Shown here one piece after another: positions 35,914-45,425 of a stretch of 64,000 nucleotides of DNA. Below the pieces are notes generated by a model. That model made no database searches. It had not been told where the DNA came from and was given only the letters and a program-made list of their open reading frames with translations. Both the position numbers and the translations under genes were made by a program. This stretch comes from RFPW01 sp040401595 (lineage in GTDB: Bacteria > Pseudomonadota > Gammaproteobacteria > Burkholderiales > Burkholderiaceae_E): assembly GCA_040401595.1 (NCBI GenBank), contig JBBAOE010000005.1, positions 84,835 to 148,834 on the forward strand, read 5' to 3'. Numbering within the stretch: the first letter of the stretch is position 1; every line of letters begins with the position of its first letter.

Positions 35914-36675
35914 ATGGATCTCGGATTGAAAGGATTGAACGCCGTTGTGACCGGCGGCACCAAGGGCATCGGACGTGCCATTGTGGAAACTCTGGCGGCC
36001 GAAGGCGTCAATGTGGCGTTTTGCGCCCGCAAGGCTGATGAGGTCCAAAGTGCCTGCACCGATCTGGCCAAATACGGCGTCAAGATTGTCGGAAGCGTTG
36101 CCGACGTGGGCGATGGGGAGGCTCTGAAGGCCTGGACCACCAGCGCAGCGAAAGCCTTGGGCGGCATCGATATCGTCGTGGCCAACGTCAGCGCACTTGC
36201 GGTCGCGCCGGATGAGGCTGCCTGGAAAAAGGGATTCGACGTCGACCTGATGGGAAGCGTGCGTCTGGTCGATGCCGCGATGCCCAGTCTCGAACAGAGT
36301 AAGCATCCTTCGATCGTCACCATCTCCAGTGTTTCGGGCCGAGAGATCGACTTTGCCTCCGGACCCTACGGGGCCTTCAAAGCCGCACTCATTCACTACA
36401 CCCAGGGCCTCGCTTTCCACTTGGCTGGCAAGGGGATCCGCGCCAACACCGTATCGCCAGGAAATACCTACTTCGCAGGCGGCATCTGGGAACAGATCGA
36501 GCACGGCAACCCTGCGCTCTTCGCCGAAGCCATGCGCCTCAATCCGACAGGACGCATGGGCACACCCCAGGAAATGGCCAACGCGGTCGTGTTTCTGGCG
36601 AGCCCGGCTGCCAGCTTTATCACCGGAACGAATCTGGTGGTAGACGGTGCCCTGACCCGCGGCGTTCAGTTATAA
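35914..36675 (+). CDS. SDR family oxidoreductase
   Basis: A classical short-chain dehydrogenase/reductase, 253 aa. The NAD(P) loop is TGGTKGIG near the N-terminus. The YxxxK pair is in YGAFKAAL, with the catalytic serine in ISSVSG. The end FITGTNLVVDGALTRGVQL is typical. It sits 67 bases after the formamidase and may share its transcript. It ends on a TTATAA that also supplies the stop of the convergent oligopeptidase gene. The substrate is not predictable. Confidence 0.85.
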   Translation: MDLGLKGLNAVVTGGTKGIGRAIVETLAAEGVNVAFCARKADEVQSACTDLAKYGVKIVGSVADVGDGEALKAWTTSAAKALGGIDIVVANVSALAVAPDEAAWKKGFDVDLMGSVRLVDAAMPSLEQSKHPSIVTISSVSGREIDFASGPYGAFKAALIHYTQGLAFHLAGKGIRANTVSPGNTYFAGGIWEQIEHGNPALFAEAMRLNPTGRMGTPQEMANAVVFLASPAASFITGTNLVVDGALTRGVQL

Positions 36676-38763
36676 GCCAGACAATAACCCCCGTTTTCGC
36701 AGCATCGGGTCGACCGCGGGGGGCCGGCCGCGGAACGCCATGTAGGCCTGCATCGGATCCTGGCGGTTTCCGGCCGAAAAGATATGTTCCAGCAGGGACT
36801 GCCCCAGTCCCTGATCGAAAATATTGCCCGCTTCGGTAAAGGCATCGAATCCATCCGCCTCCAGGACCTCGGCCCAGAGGTAGACGTAATAGGCGGATGC
36901 ATAGCCGTTGGACGAAAACAGATGTGAAAAGTGTGGCAGCCGGTGGCGCATTCCGATGCCACCGGGCATCTGTAATGCGCTGAGCGTTTGCTGCTCGAAT
37001 TCGAGCAAGTCGATGGACTCGGGTGCGGTGTGCGCGTGCAGTTCCAGATCCACCAGGGCCGAGGCCAGATACTCGACGGTTGCAAATCCCTGATTGAATG
37101 TCTGTGCCTTCAAAATCTGTTCAATCAAGGCATCCGGCATGACTTCGCCAGTCTCGCAATGCGTTGCGTAGACCTTCAGAACTTCGGGTTGCAGGAGCCA
37201 GTTCTCAAGAAGCTGCGATGGGAATTCAACAAAATCGCGCAGTACACTCGTTCCCGACAGCCTGGGGAAGCGACATTTCGACAGCAAACCATGCAGTCCA
37301 TGTCCAAACTCATGGAACAGGGTCCGGGCGTCGTCGAGGCTTAACAGGGTCGGTTTTCCCGCTGGCGCCTGCGCGAAATTATTGTTGTTGACGACAATCG
37401 GTCTGACCTCTTGCTGCAGGTGCGACTGATCGCGATACGTGCTCATCCATGCGCCCGAGCGCTTCGTGCTGCGGGCGAAATTGTCGCTCAGGAACAAACC
37501 GACATGGGTATCACCTGCGTCGGTAACTTCCCAGCAACTGACACTTGGGTGGTAAGCCTGAAGATCAGAGCGCGCCTGAAATTTCAGACCAAACAATCGG
37601 TTGGCAACCTCAAACAATGCCTGAATCAAACGATCCAGTTGCAGGTAGGGTTTGATTTCAGTCTCGTTGAGATTGAATTTCGCCTGTCGAACTTTCTCAG
37701 TCCAGTAATGCCAATCCCAAGCCTGGATATCGTCCAGCGCATGCAGGACACCCGTGTGCTGGGTCGCCAGCGCGGCCAGATCGTTGCGCTCTTCGATGGC
37801 GCGCAGGCGGGCCGGTTCCCAAGCGCGCATCAGCAAATCACGCACTGCCTCTGGCCTAGCCGCCATCGTATCGGCCAAGGCGAACTCGCCAAAGGTCCCA
37901 TACCCGAGCAGGCGTGCCTGATTGAGTCGCAGCGAGAGGATTTCGTGGATGATCGGACGATTATCCTGCGCGCCCTCCAGTTCACCGCGGCTGCACCAGG
38001 CGCGCCACAGGGTCTCGCGCAAATCGCGTCGCTCGGAAAAGGTCATGAACGGGGTCAGCGACGATCGCGACAAGGTGATCACATGCGCATCGTCGCCCGC
38101 AATACCCCGCTCGCGTGCAGCCGCTCGGGCAGCCTCCAACACAAACGCCGGCAAACCCGCAAGCTCTTCGGGACTGCGCAACACCATGCTAAAGCCCGCT
38201 TCATCGGCGAGGAGGTTTTGCGAGAACTGGGTGAAACACACGGCAAGCCGCTGGGCGTTGGCCGCGAATTGCACTCGGGCCTGCGCCGGCAATTGGGCTC
38301 CGGCCCGAACAAAATCGAGATGGTAGCGCTCAAGCAAGCGCAGGCTTTCCGGATCCAGGTGCTGAGCCTGCTCTGAATCGCGCACCGAAGCGATGCGCCC
38401 ATATAAGGTTTCGTTGAGAAAAATCGCAGCGTGATGCGCGGCGAGGCGCGGTGCTAGCTCTCGTTGAATCGCCCGAAGCTCGGGAGAGGAATGCGAGGAC
38501 ACGAGATTTGAAAACAGCGACGACGTCCGGTCCAGCAATTGCCCAGCCGACTCGAGTGCGATCAGCGTATTCGTAAAATCTGGCGGCTCGTCGCTGTTCG
38601 CAATGGCCTCGATTTCCGCACTGTGCTCGGTGATTGCCTGCTCAAACGCACCAACAAAGTGCAAAGACTGAATGTCTTGAAATGGCGGGATCTCGAAGGG
38701 TGTACCCCAGGCTTCCAGCAATGGATTGGTTTGGGTCGTCAATGGATTAGTTTCGGTCGTCAT
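36670..38763 (-). CDS. prlC: Oligopeptidase A (M3 family)
   Basis: A cytosolic zinc metallopeptidase that degrades short peptides and cleaved signal peptides, 697 aa. The zinc motif HEFGHGLH is near residue 480, with the downstream Glu ligand in the RDFVEFPSQLLENW stretch. Both match thimet/oligopeptidase A enzymes. The start is the ATG at 38763. It is unrelated to purine use and probably a passenger between the SDR and xdhB. Its stop shares a TTATAA with the SDR stop. Confidence 0.95.
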   Translation of the reverse strand: MTTETNPLTTQTNPLLEAWGTPFEIPPFQDIQSLHFVGAFEQAITEHSAEIEAIANSDEPPDFTNTLIALESAGQLLDRTSSLFSNLVSSHSSPELRAIQRELAPRLAAHHAAIFLNETLYGRIASVRDSEQAQHLDPESLRLLERYHLDFVRAGAQLPAQARVQFAANAQRLAVCFTQFSQNLLADEAGFSMVLRSPEELAGLPAFVLEAARAAARERGIAGDDAHVITLSRSSLTPFMTFSERRDLRETLWRAWCSRGELEGAQDNRPIIHEILSLRLNQARLLGYGTFGEFALADTMAARPEAVRDLLMRAWEPARLRAIEERNDLAALATQHTGVLHALDDIQAWDWHYWTEKVRQAKFNLNETEIKPYLQLDRLIQALFEVANRLFGLKFQARSDLQAYHPSVSCWEVTDAGDTHVGLFLSDNFARSTKRSGAWMSTYRDQSHLQQEVRPIVVNNNNFAQAPAGKPTLLSLDDARTLFHEFGHGLHGLLSKCRFPRLSGTSVLRDFVEFPSQLLENWLLQPEVLKVYATHCETGEVMPDALIEQILKAQTFNQGFATVEYLASALVDLELHAHTAPESIDLLEFEQQTLSALQMPGGIGMRHRLPHFSHLFSSNGYASAYYVYLWAEVLEADGFDAFTEAGNIFDQGLGQSLLEHIFSAGNRQDPMQAYMAFRGRPPAVDPMLRKRGLLSGL

Positions 38764-38806
38764 ATCGCCTTTTAAATTATTGACGAATACTCCACCATTC
38801 AGTCAG

Positions 38807-41254
38807 TCAACGACATCGACTTGAATGGGGCACGGCAGGCCATGAAGCACCCGAAACCGTCACCGCATTGAGCGCCTGCAAAATCGCCTCTGGCGTCGCA
38901 GGTGCTCGAAGCGGTGGCTGTTGTTTGTGTCCGCCCACCGCGGAAATCGCATCCCGGATCGCAAGAAAGACCGAGAAAGCCAGCAGTAACGGAGGCTCAC
39001 CGACCGCTTTGCTGCGGTGAATACTGTCCTCGACATTGCGGTTCTCGAATAGCGCCACCCGTACGTCCGCCAGTGCATCGTTGGCCGTCGGTATCTTGTA
39101 GGTACTGGGTGCGTGGGTGAGCAAGGCTCCGGTCTGGGCGTTCCAGACCAGTTCCTCGCTGGTGAGCCAGCCCATGCCCTGGATGAAGGCGCCTTCCACC
39201 TGCCCCAGGTCAATCGCGGGGTTCAGGGACTGTCCTACGTCGTGCAACAGGTCCGCACGCAGGAGCTTCCACTCCCCCGTGATCGTATCGATCACGACCT
39301 CGCTGACTGAGGCGCCATACGAAAAGTAAGAGAACGGCCGCCCGGTCATTGTGGTCCGGTCCCAGTGCAGTCCCGGCGTTGCGTAGAAGCCGTCGCTCCA
39401 GAGCTGAACCCGCTTCGTATAGGCAAGAGCGGCCAGCACCTCAAACCGCATTTCCTGACCGCCGCCGCGCACCATGCCTTCGGCAAAAACAACCGCCTCA
39501 GACGCACACGCATGATGTTGTGCAAAACAGTCTGACAATCGATCCCGAATTTTCCGCGCTGCCGCCTGCGCCGCCTTGCAGTTCAGGTCACTGCCGGTCG
39601 ACGCCGCGGTCGCTGAGGTATTCGCAACCTTGCTCGTATCGGTGGCCGTGCTGCGCACCCGATCCATCCCCAAACCCAATTCTTGGGCGACCACCTGGGC
39701 GACCTTGGTATTGAGCCCCTGTCCCATCTCGGTGCCACCATGATTCACAAGAACAGAACCATCGGTGTAGACATGAACCAAGGCCCCGGCCTGGTTGAGA
39801 TGCGCCAGATTGAACGAAATTCCAAACTTGACCGGGGTGAGTGCCAAGCCTTTGCGCAGCACGCCCCCCTGGTCATTGAACCGCTGCACTTCGATCCGGC
39901 GGGCCTGATAGTCGCTCGTGCACAGGATCTCCTCGATCAACTTCGCCTCGACGTTATCGGTGATCCGTTGTCCGTACGGCGTGATGTTGCGGTCCTCCGT
40001 GCCATACAGGTTGACCAGACGGACCTCGAGCGGATCCAGGCCCAATGCACGGGCGATCTCGTCAAGGATCACTTCGATGGCAAGCGCCCCCTGTGGGCCG
40101 CCAAACCCACGGAACGCGGTATTGCTCTGCAGGTTGGTTCGGGCGAGGTAGCCGTGGATCGCCACCTCGGGCAGCCAGTAGGCGTTATCGAAATGGCAGA
40201 TCGCGCGGGTCATGACCGGAGGGGACAGATCCGTCGAAAATCCCGCGTTGCCGATCAAGGTGACTTCAACACCCAACACCCTTCCGGCGTTGTCGTAGCC
40301 AACCTCATAATCCATCTCAAAAGGATGACGACGCCCCGTGATCAGAAAATCATCATCCCGGTCGACGCGTAGTTTGACGGGACGCCGCAGTTTGGCAGCG
40401 GCCACGGATGCAAGAACCGAGAAGAGCGCTGACTGGGACTCCTTGCCGCCAAAGCCACCGCCCATCCGCCGGACCTCGACCAGCACCTGGTTGGCTGAGA
40501 GACCGAGTGCGTGAGCGATGATGGCCTGCATCTCGCTCGGGTGCTGGGTCGAGCAGTGGACACGAATCCCGGCATCCTCAACCGGCATCGCGTAGGCGAT
40601 GTGCCCTTCGAGATAGAAGTGTTCCTGACCGCCCAGGGAAAATTGACCCGTCAGTGTATGGGGCGCGCAATCGATGGCCACGCGCAGCGCACCGCTGCGG
40701 GACTCACGATGCAAGTGCATCGGCGGGCAGATGGTGCGCCCTTGTACTTGCGCTTCCCGTGGACAAAAAACGGCGGGTAGCGACTCGATCTGCAACACAT
40801 CCGGAGCGCATGCGGCAGCCCGGCGTGCCTGGTCGCGGGACCTGGCGATCACCAGAAAGACGGGTTGCCCGACATAGTGAACAAACTCTGCTGCCAATGC
40901 GGGATCGTCTTGCGCAAGCGGGCCAACATTGTTGATACCGGGAATATCCGCAGCGACGAAAACCGCCACGACCCCGGGCATCCGTTGAAGTGTCAGGAGG
41001 TCGATGCTCAGCAAACGCCCGTGAGCAACCGGTGAAAGTCCGACTGCCGCATGCAGAGTTCCCGCCAACTCGGGCAGATCATCCAGATAGGTCGCGCCAC
41101 CCGTGACATGCAGATGGGCTGATTCATGCGGCAGAGAGCGCCCGACCGGCCCGGGATACTGAGCCTTTGCAAGCATCACCGGCGGCACCGCAGGCTCGCC
41201 CTGTGCAAGCGTCACCATCGGCGCAGCGTCGCGAGCGGCATTGATCGGATCCAT
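38807..41254 (-). CDS. xdhB: Xanthine dehydrogenase, molybdopterin-binding subunit
   Basis: The large subunit that carries molybdenum cofactor and hydroxylates hypoxanthine to xanthine and xanthine to urate. Its 815 aa include the GGFGGKESQ cofactor loop, the substrate-site FRGFGGPQG (Arg that orients purine), and the late GEPPLLLA with the catalytic Glu of the active site. The small subunit gene ends 10 bases upstream. No xdhC, the cofactor-insertion chaperone that usually follows, is present here. Confidence 0.95.
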   Translation of the reverse strand: MDPINAARDAAPMVTLAQGEPAVPPVMLAKAQYPGPVGRSLPHESAHLHVTGGATYLDDLPELAGTLHAAVGLSPVAHGRLLSIDLLTLQRMPGVVAVFVAADIPGINNVGPLAQDDPALAAEFVHYVGQPVFLVIARSRDQARRAAACAPDVLQIESLPAVFCPREAQVQGRTICPPMHLHRESRSGALRVAIDCAPHTLTGQFSLGGQEHFYLEGHIAYAMPVEDAGIRVHCSTQHPSEMQAIIAHALGLSANQVLVEVRRMGGGFGGKESQSALFSVLASVAAAKLRRPVKLRVDRDDDFLITGRRHPFEMDYEVGYDNAGRVLGVEVTLIGNAGFSTDLSPPVMTRAICHFDNAYWLPEVAIHGYLARTNLQSNTAFRGFGGPQGALAIEVILDEIARALGLDPLEVRLVNLYGTEDRNITPYGQRITDNVEAKLIEEILCTSDYQARRIEVQRFNDQGGVLRKGLALTPVKFGISFNLAHLNQAGALVHVYTDGSVLVNHGGTEMGQGLNTKVAQVVAQELGLGMDRVRSTATDTSKVANTSATAASTGSDLNCKAAQAAARKIRDRLSDCFAQHHACASEAVVFAEGMVRGGGQEMRFEVLAALAYTKRVQLWSDGFYATPGLHWDRTTMTGRPFSYFSYGASVSEVVIDTITGEWKLLRADLLHDVGQSLNPAIDLGQVEGAFIQGMGWLTSEELVWNAQTGALLTHAPSTYKIPTANDALADVRVALFENRNVEDSIHRSKAVGEPPLLLAFSVFLAIRDAISAVGGHKQQPPLRAPATPEAILQALNAVTVSGASWPAVPHSSRCR

Positions 41255-41264
41255 GGTCGTTGGC

Positions 41265-42824
41265 TCAGGGTTCTGAGGAAATCGCCCAGACCGTCGACGC
41301 TTGCGGGCTTAAAGGTGCATCGACCTTGGTCTGCAGCCAGAGTCGTTGAACCAGACCGCGCGCGACCTGCATGCGATACGCCTGCGACGCGCGCAAGTCC
41401 GAAATGGGCTCGAAATCCTCACCGAGCACCGCCGCGGCCGCGTCGGCCACGTCCCTGGTCCACGGCTGCCCCAGTACAGCCCGTTCGGCCTGAGTGGCGC
41501 GTTTGACAATCGCGGCCATGCCACCAAAGGCAAAGCGTGCATGGACCACTCGGTCAGCCTCCAGTCGCAGCACAAACGCAGCGCACAGGGCGGAGATATC
41601 GCAGTCATAGCGCTTGCTGATTTTCCAGGCCCGCACCACCGTCCCGGGTATCCGGCGCGGTATCTCGATGGCTTGGACAAACTCACCAGCCTCCAGGCGG
41701 TTCGTTCGGTAGCCCAGATAAAAGGACTCCAGAGGCAAGGTCCGGATCCGCTCGCCCTTTCGGAGCATCAAGCGCGCGTCGAGTGCCATCAGCACCGGCG
41801 CACCATCGCCAATGGGCGATCCATTGGCGATATTGCCGCCCAGCGTCCCGGCATGCCGAATGGGAGGCCCCGCAAAGCGCAGCCAGACCTCCCGCAGTTC
41901 GGGCCATTCTTCCACCAGCGCGGCCCAGGCGGCCTCAAGACTGGCCCCGGCACCGATTGTCAGCAGCGCATCATCGCGCTCAACAGACCGGAGTTCGACG
42001 ACCTCCATCAAGGAAAGAATGTCCCCCAGATTGCGAAACTGCTTGGTGACCCAGAGGCCGATGTCGGTGGACCCGGCCAGCACGGTTGCCTGCGGCATCT
42101 GCTCGCGTAGCGCGGCGAATTCGGTGAGCGTTTTTGGTGCAAAGAACCGCTGGAATGGCTGGCCGGCCGTTCGACTCGCAGCCTCGTACCGAAGCGCTGG
42201 ATCTTGAGCGAGTGCCTGGAGTGCGGACGCGATCGCTGAAGTGTCCAGCCGTTCAACCGGCGCGTCGAAGCTCTGCAGAGCGGCATCCAGAATGGGCCGG
42301 TATCCCGTACATCGACAAAGATTACCTGCCAGGCCATCAGCCACTTGGCGTCGGCTCGGTCGGGTTCCAGCCTCGAGATGCTGTTCGTAGATGGCCGTCA
42401 GTGACATGACAAAACCAGGGGTACAGAAGCCACACTGTGCACCATGACAGGACACCATCGCCGCCTGCACGGGGTGCAGCGTGGGAACCGTTGCACTATG
42501 CAACGCAGCGCCCGGTGCAAGGTCTTCGACGGTGATGAGCGCCTTGCCATCGAGGCTCGGCAACAACTGTAGACAGGCATTGACCGTCTCCAGACGCAAC
42601 CCGTCGGACCGTCTCAGGTGCGAGCCCGGACCGGATTCCAACGCTGAATCGAGTTGCGCGATGATGACCGTGCAGGCCCCGCAGTCGCCTTCATTACAGC
42701 CTTCTTTGGTGCCTCGACAGGCCGCATCCTCACGCAACCAGTCCAGCACGGAACGGTCCGGTGCGATACCGCTGAGCGAAACCATCTCACCGCGGTGGAC
42801 GAATCGAATAGGGCGCAGGTTCAT
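41265..42824 (-). CDS. xdhA: Xanthine dehydrogenase, FeS/FAD small subunit
   Basis: Takes electrons from the molybdenum site to NAD+. The plant-type 2Fe-2S cluster uses C36, C43, C48 and C51. The second 2Fe-2S domain has the CGFCTPG and CRCTGYRPI motifs. The FAD domain follows from about residue 200, including the AGSTDIGLWVTK and GGNIANGSPIGD loops. It is 519 aa, the normal size for a bacterial XdhA with fused FeS and FAD parts. It is divergent from the Tsx-like gene across 243 bases that contain a long inverted repeat. Confidence 0.95.
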   Translation of the reverse strand: MNLRPIRFVHRGEMVSLSGIAPDRSVLDWLREDAACRGTKEGCNEGDCGACTVIIAQLDSALESGPGSHLRRSDGLRLETVNACLQLLPSLDGKALITVEDLAPGAALHSATVPTLHPVQAAMVSCHGAQCGFCTPGFVMSLTAIYEQHLEAGTRPSRRQVADGLAGNLCRCTGYRPILDAALQSFDAPVERLDTSAIASALQALAQDPALRYEAASRTAGQPFQRFFAPKTLTEFAALREQMPQATVLAGSTDIGLWVTKQFRNLGDILSLMEVVELRSVERDDALLTIGAGASLEAAWAALVEEWPELREVWLRFAGPPIRHAGTLGGNIANGSPIGDGAPVLMALDARLMLRKGERIRTLPLESFYLGYRTNRLEAGEFVQAIEIPRRIPGTVVRAWKISKRYDCDISALCAAFVLRLEADRVVHARFAFGGMAAIVKRATQAERAVLGQPWTRDVADAAAAVLGEDFEPISDLRASQAYRMQVARGLVQRLWLQTKVDAPLSPQASTVWAISSEP

Positions 42825-42916
42825 TGGAATTGCTCACTGTCGCGAATTGACACGGAAGTTGAACAATCGGACTCTCAGCACTTGAAAGTTGGTATAAATG
42901 TTGCTGGATTGTTGCA

Positions 42917-42947
42917 AATCGTGCGCCAACCCCACTGGCGCACGATT
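42917..42947. promoter_or_regulatory. Perfect 12-bp inverted repeat between xdhA and the Tsx-like gene
   Basis: The arms AATCGTGCGCCA (42917-42928) and TGGCGCACGATT (42936-42947) are perfectly complementary around a 7-base spacer. It lies 93 bases from the xdhA start and 120 from the Tsx-like start. A TATAAA/TTTATA element is at 42893-42898. No T-run follows on either strand that would make it a clear terminator, so I favour an operator or leader hairpin that controls both units. Confidence 0.55.
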
Positions 42948-43067
42948 GTGGTGCGAAACGCTTCAAATCGGTACGACCGGGGTCTGGCTGGGCTCTGGCA
43001 ACCGGCGAGAAGGACTGCGCCGCTGCCAGGCTTCGTTCCTTGTCCCGTCATAACCGTAGGATTTATC

Positions 43068-43901
43068 ATGCTGTCCAAGTCTAAACTCATTCCGTTGGCC
43101 GCCGCAGTTGCTGCCGCAACGCTGACGCCAGTTGCCCAGTCGGCCATCTGGAGCGATTCCTTCATCGGTCTGACCCAAGGCTCCAAGTTCAAAGAACCCG
43201 GCAGCCCTGTCGAAGTGGAGAAGACGGTCGCGACGCTGCAGTACGTGGGTGGCTACAAGTACGGTGTGAACTTCTTTTCGGTCGACATGCTCCAGTCCGA
43301 CCATCAGAACCCGGCCAAAGGGCCAACGATCGCTGCCCCCAGCCAGCGCGGCGCCCAGGAGGTTTACGCGACCTACAACAACACCCTGAGTTTCGGCAAA
43401 CTCGGGATGAATACCAAGTTTGGTCCGATTCGTGACATCGGTTTTCAGGGCGGCTTCGATTTCAACTCCAAGAACGACACATTCGGCGCCGGTCTGGTCA
43501 AGTTCATTGCTGGTCCGAAGGTCGAGTTTGACGTCAACGGCCTGCTGACCCTTGGTCTGCTGTACTACAAGGAGAACAACAATAACGGTTTCTCCGGCCA
43601 GGACGTGAATTTCGATGGCACGGGTCGTCTCGCGACCGTCTGGAATTTTAATTACGACTGGGCTGTACCCGCCACCTTCAAGGGATGGGCGACCTACACG
43701 CAGAACAAGGGTCTGGGCACCGCACCAGAGACCTGGCTAGAGAGCGCTCTCCTCTTTGATCTGGCCCAGATCACCGGCCAACCCAAGACCTTCTACGCCG
43801 GTGTTGGATACCAGTACATCAAGAACAAGTTTGGAAACCAGCCGTCCTTCCCCGGCACCAAAGTCAACGCCCCGTCGTTGAAAATGGAAATGCATTTCTA
43901 A
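43068..43901 (+). CDS. Tsx-like nucleoside-channel outer membrane protein
   Basis: A 277-aa outer-membrane beta-barrel. The signal peptide (MLSKSKLIPLAAAV to AQSA) precedes the mature IWSDSFIGLTQGSKFKEPG. Alternating strands and a final Phe (KMEMHF) are typical of BAM-assembled barrels. It resembles the Tsx nucleoside-specific channel group, and its place directly before a BMP-type nucleoside importer supports that. I start at the ATG at 43068 after AGGA; the frame open to 42654 overlaps xdhA and the divergent promoter region. Confidence 0.8.
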   Translation: MLSKSKLIPLAAAVAAATLTPVAQSAIWSDSFIGLTQGSKFKEPGSPVEVEKTVATLQYVGGYKYGVNFFSVDMLQSDHQNPAKGPTIAAPSQRGAQEVYATYNNTLSFGKLGMNTKFGPIRDIGFQGGFDFNSKNDTFGAGLVKFIAGPKVEFDVNGLLTLGLLYYKENNNNGFSGQDVNFDGTGRLATVWNFNYDWAVPATFKGWATYTQNKGLGTAPETWLESALLFDLAQITGQPKTFYAGVGYQYIKNKFGNQPSFPGTKVNAPSLKMEMHF

Positions 43902-43913
43902 ACCCGACTGACG

Positions 43914-45425
43914 ATGTTTCGCCTTGAACTCGCGGGAATCAGCAAGCAGTACCCTGCGGTCAAGGCGAACGATTCGGTGTCCTTGCAGGTCAGACCGGGC
44001 GCCATCCATGCGGTGCTCGGCGAAAACGGGGCAGGCAAAAGCACCCTGTTGAAGATCGTTTACGGAGCGGTCAAACCGGACTCGGGTTCGATCCGATGGA
44101 ACGGCGAACCGGTCACCATTTCCAGCCCAGCGACCGCCCGTGCGCTGGGAATCCGAATGGTGTACCAACACTTCAGCCTGTTCGACCGTCTCAGCGTTGC
44201 CCAGAATGTCTGGCTCGGTCAGGATCAGAAGGTTTCTCTGGACGCGATCATCGCGAAGATCGAACAGGTGGCTCACGCCTACGGCTTGCCCATCGACCCG
44301 CTGCGACCGATCCATGCCCTTTCGGTGGGCGAACGCCAGCGCGTCGAAATCATCCGTGCGCTCATCACTGATCCGCAGCTGCTCATTCTCGACGAGCCGA
44401 CCTCGGTATTGACCCCGCAGGCCATCGAGACCCTCTTCGACACGCTGCGCGAACTAGCCCGCCGGGGCTGTTCCATTCTCTACGTAAGCCACAAACTCGA
44501 CGAAATCCGGACTCTCTGCGACCAATGCACGGTCTTGCGCGGCGGGCGCGTGACGGGCGAAGTCGATCCGCGGCGCGAGACCGATGCCAGTCTCTCCCGA
44601 TTGATGATCGGCGCAGAACCACCGCGAGCCTCGCCTCGCGTCACTGCGCCCGGACCTGAAACACTGACCGTTCGCGGTCTGTCCCTTGCGCCCCGGGAAA
44701 TCCACGGGATCGCGCTCAGTCAGATCGGATTCAGCGTTCGCACCGGCGAAATTCTTGGGGTTGCCGGCGTTTCGGGCAATGGACAGCAGGCACTGGTCGC
44801 AGCGCTTTCGGGCGAAGACCCTCGGGTACCGGCGCAGACCATCCTGTTTGAAGGTCAGGATCTCGCCAATCAGTCCCCTGCAGCTCGTCGTCAGGCAGGG
44901 ATTCATAGCGTCCCTGAGCAGCGCCTGGGACATGGTGCAGTCCCGACGCTGAGTCTGGCCCAGAACACCTTGCTGACCCGCAGAGAAAGCGTCTCCAGCG
45001 CAGGCTGGATCTCCTACCGCAAGGTTCAAGCGCTCGCGCAACAGATCCTGGATCGCTTTCAGGTCAAGGCAGCCGGTCCAGCCGCTGCAGCCCAGAGCCT
45101 CTCTGGTGGCAATCTGCAGAAATTCATTGTCGGTCGTGAAATCAGCGCGAATCCCCGGGCCCTGATCATCTCCCAACCGACCTGGGGCGTTGACGTCGGA
45201 GCCGCCGCCCTGATCCGGGCCGAGTTGATGCGTTTGCGCGACGCCGGTTGTGCGATCCTGGTTGTCAGCGAAGATCTCGAGGAACTGTTTGAGATCAGCG
45301 ACCGGATGGTGGTCATGGCGCAGGGCCGACTCTCCCCGCCAGTGCGGACCTCTGAGCTATCGGTCGAACAGATTGGCCAATGGATGTCAGGTCTTTGGGA
45401 GGGGGCCGACCGTGCTGCGGCTTGA
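43914..45425 (+). CDS. ABC transporter ATPase, nucleoside/BMP type (two ABC domains)
   Basis: The 503-aa energising subunit of a BMP-family nucleoside or nucleobase importer. It has two ABC domains in one chain. The first is complete (GENGAGKSTLLK, LSVGERQRVEI, LILDEPTSVL). The second has a degenerate Walker A (GVSGNGQQAL) with LSGGNLQKFI, as in sugar and NupA-like ATPases. It starts 13 bases after the channel gene, and the first permease gene overlaps its end by 14 bases. The operon order is channel, ATPase, two permeases, lipoprotein. Confidence 0.92.
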   Translation: MFRLELAGISKQYPAVKANDSVSLQVRPGAIHAVLGENGAGKSTLLKIVYGAVKPDSGSIRWNGEPVTISSPATARALGIRMVYQHFSLFDRLSVAQNVWLGQDQKVSLDAIIAKIEQVAHAYGLPIDPLRPIHALSVGERQRVEIIRALITDPQLLILDEPTSVLTPQAIETLFDTLRELARRGCSILYVSHKLDEIRTLCDQCTVLRGGRVTGEVDPRRETDASLSRLMIGAEPPRASPRVTAPGPETLTVRGLSLAPREIHGIALSQIGFSVRTGEILGVAGVSGNGQQALVAALSGEDPRVPAQTILFEGQDLANQSPAARRQAGIHSVPEQRLGHGAVPTLSLAQNTLLTRRESVSSAGWISYRKVQALAQQILDRFQVKAAGPAAAAQSLSGGNLQKFIVGREISANPRALIISQPTWGVDVGAAALIRAELMRLRDAGCAILVVSEDLEELFEISDRMVVMAQGRLSPPVRTSELSVEQIGQWMSGLWEGADRAAA

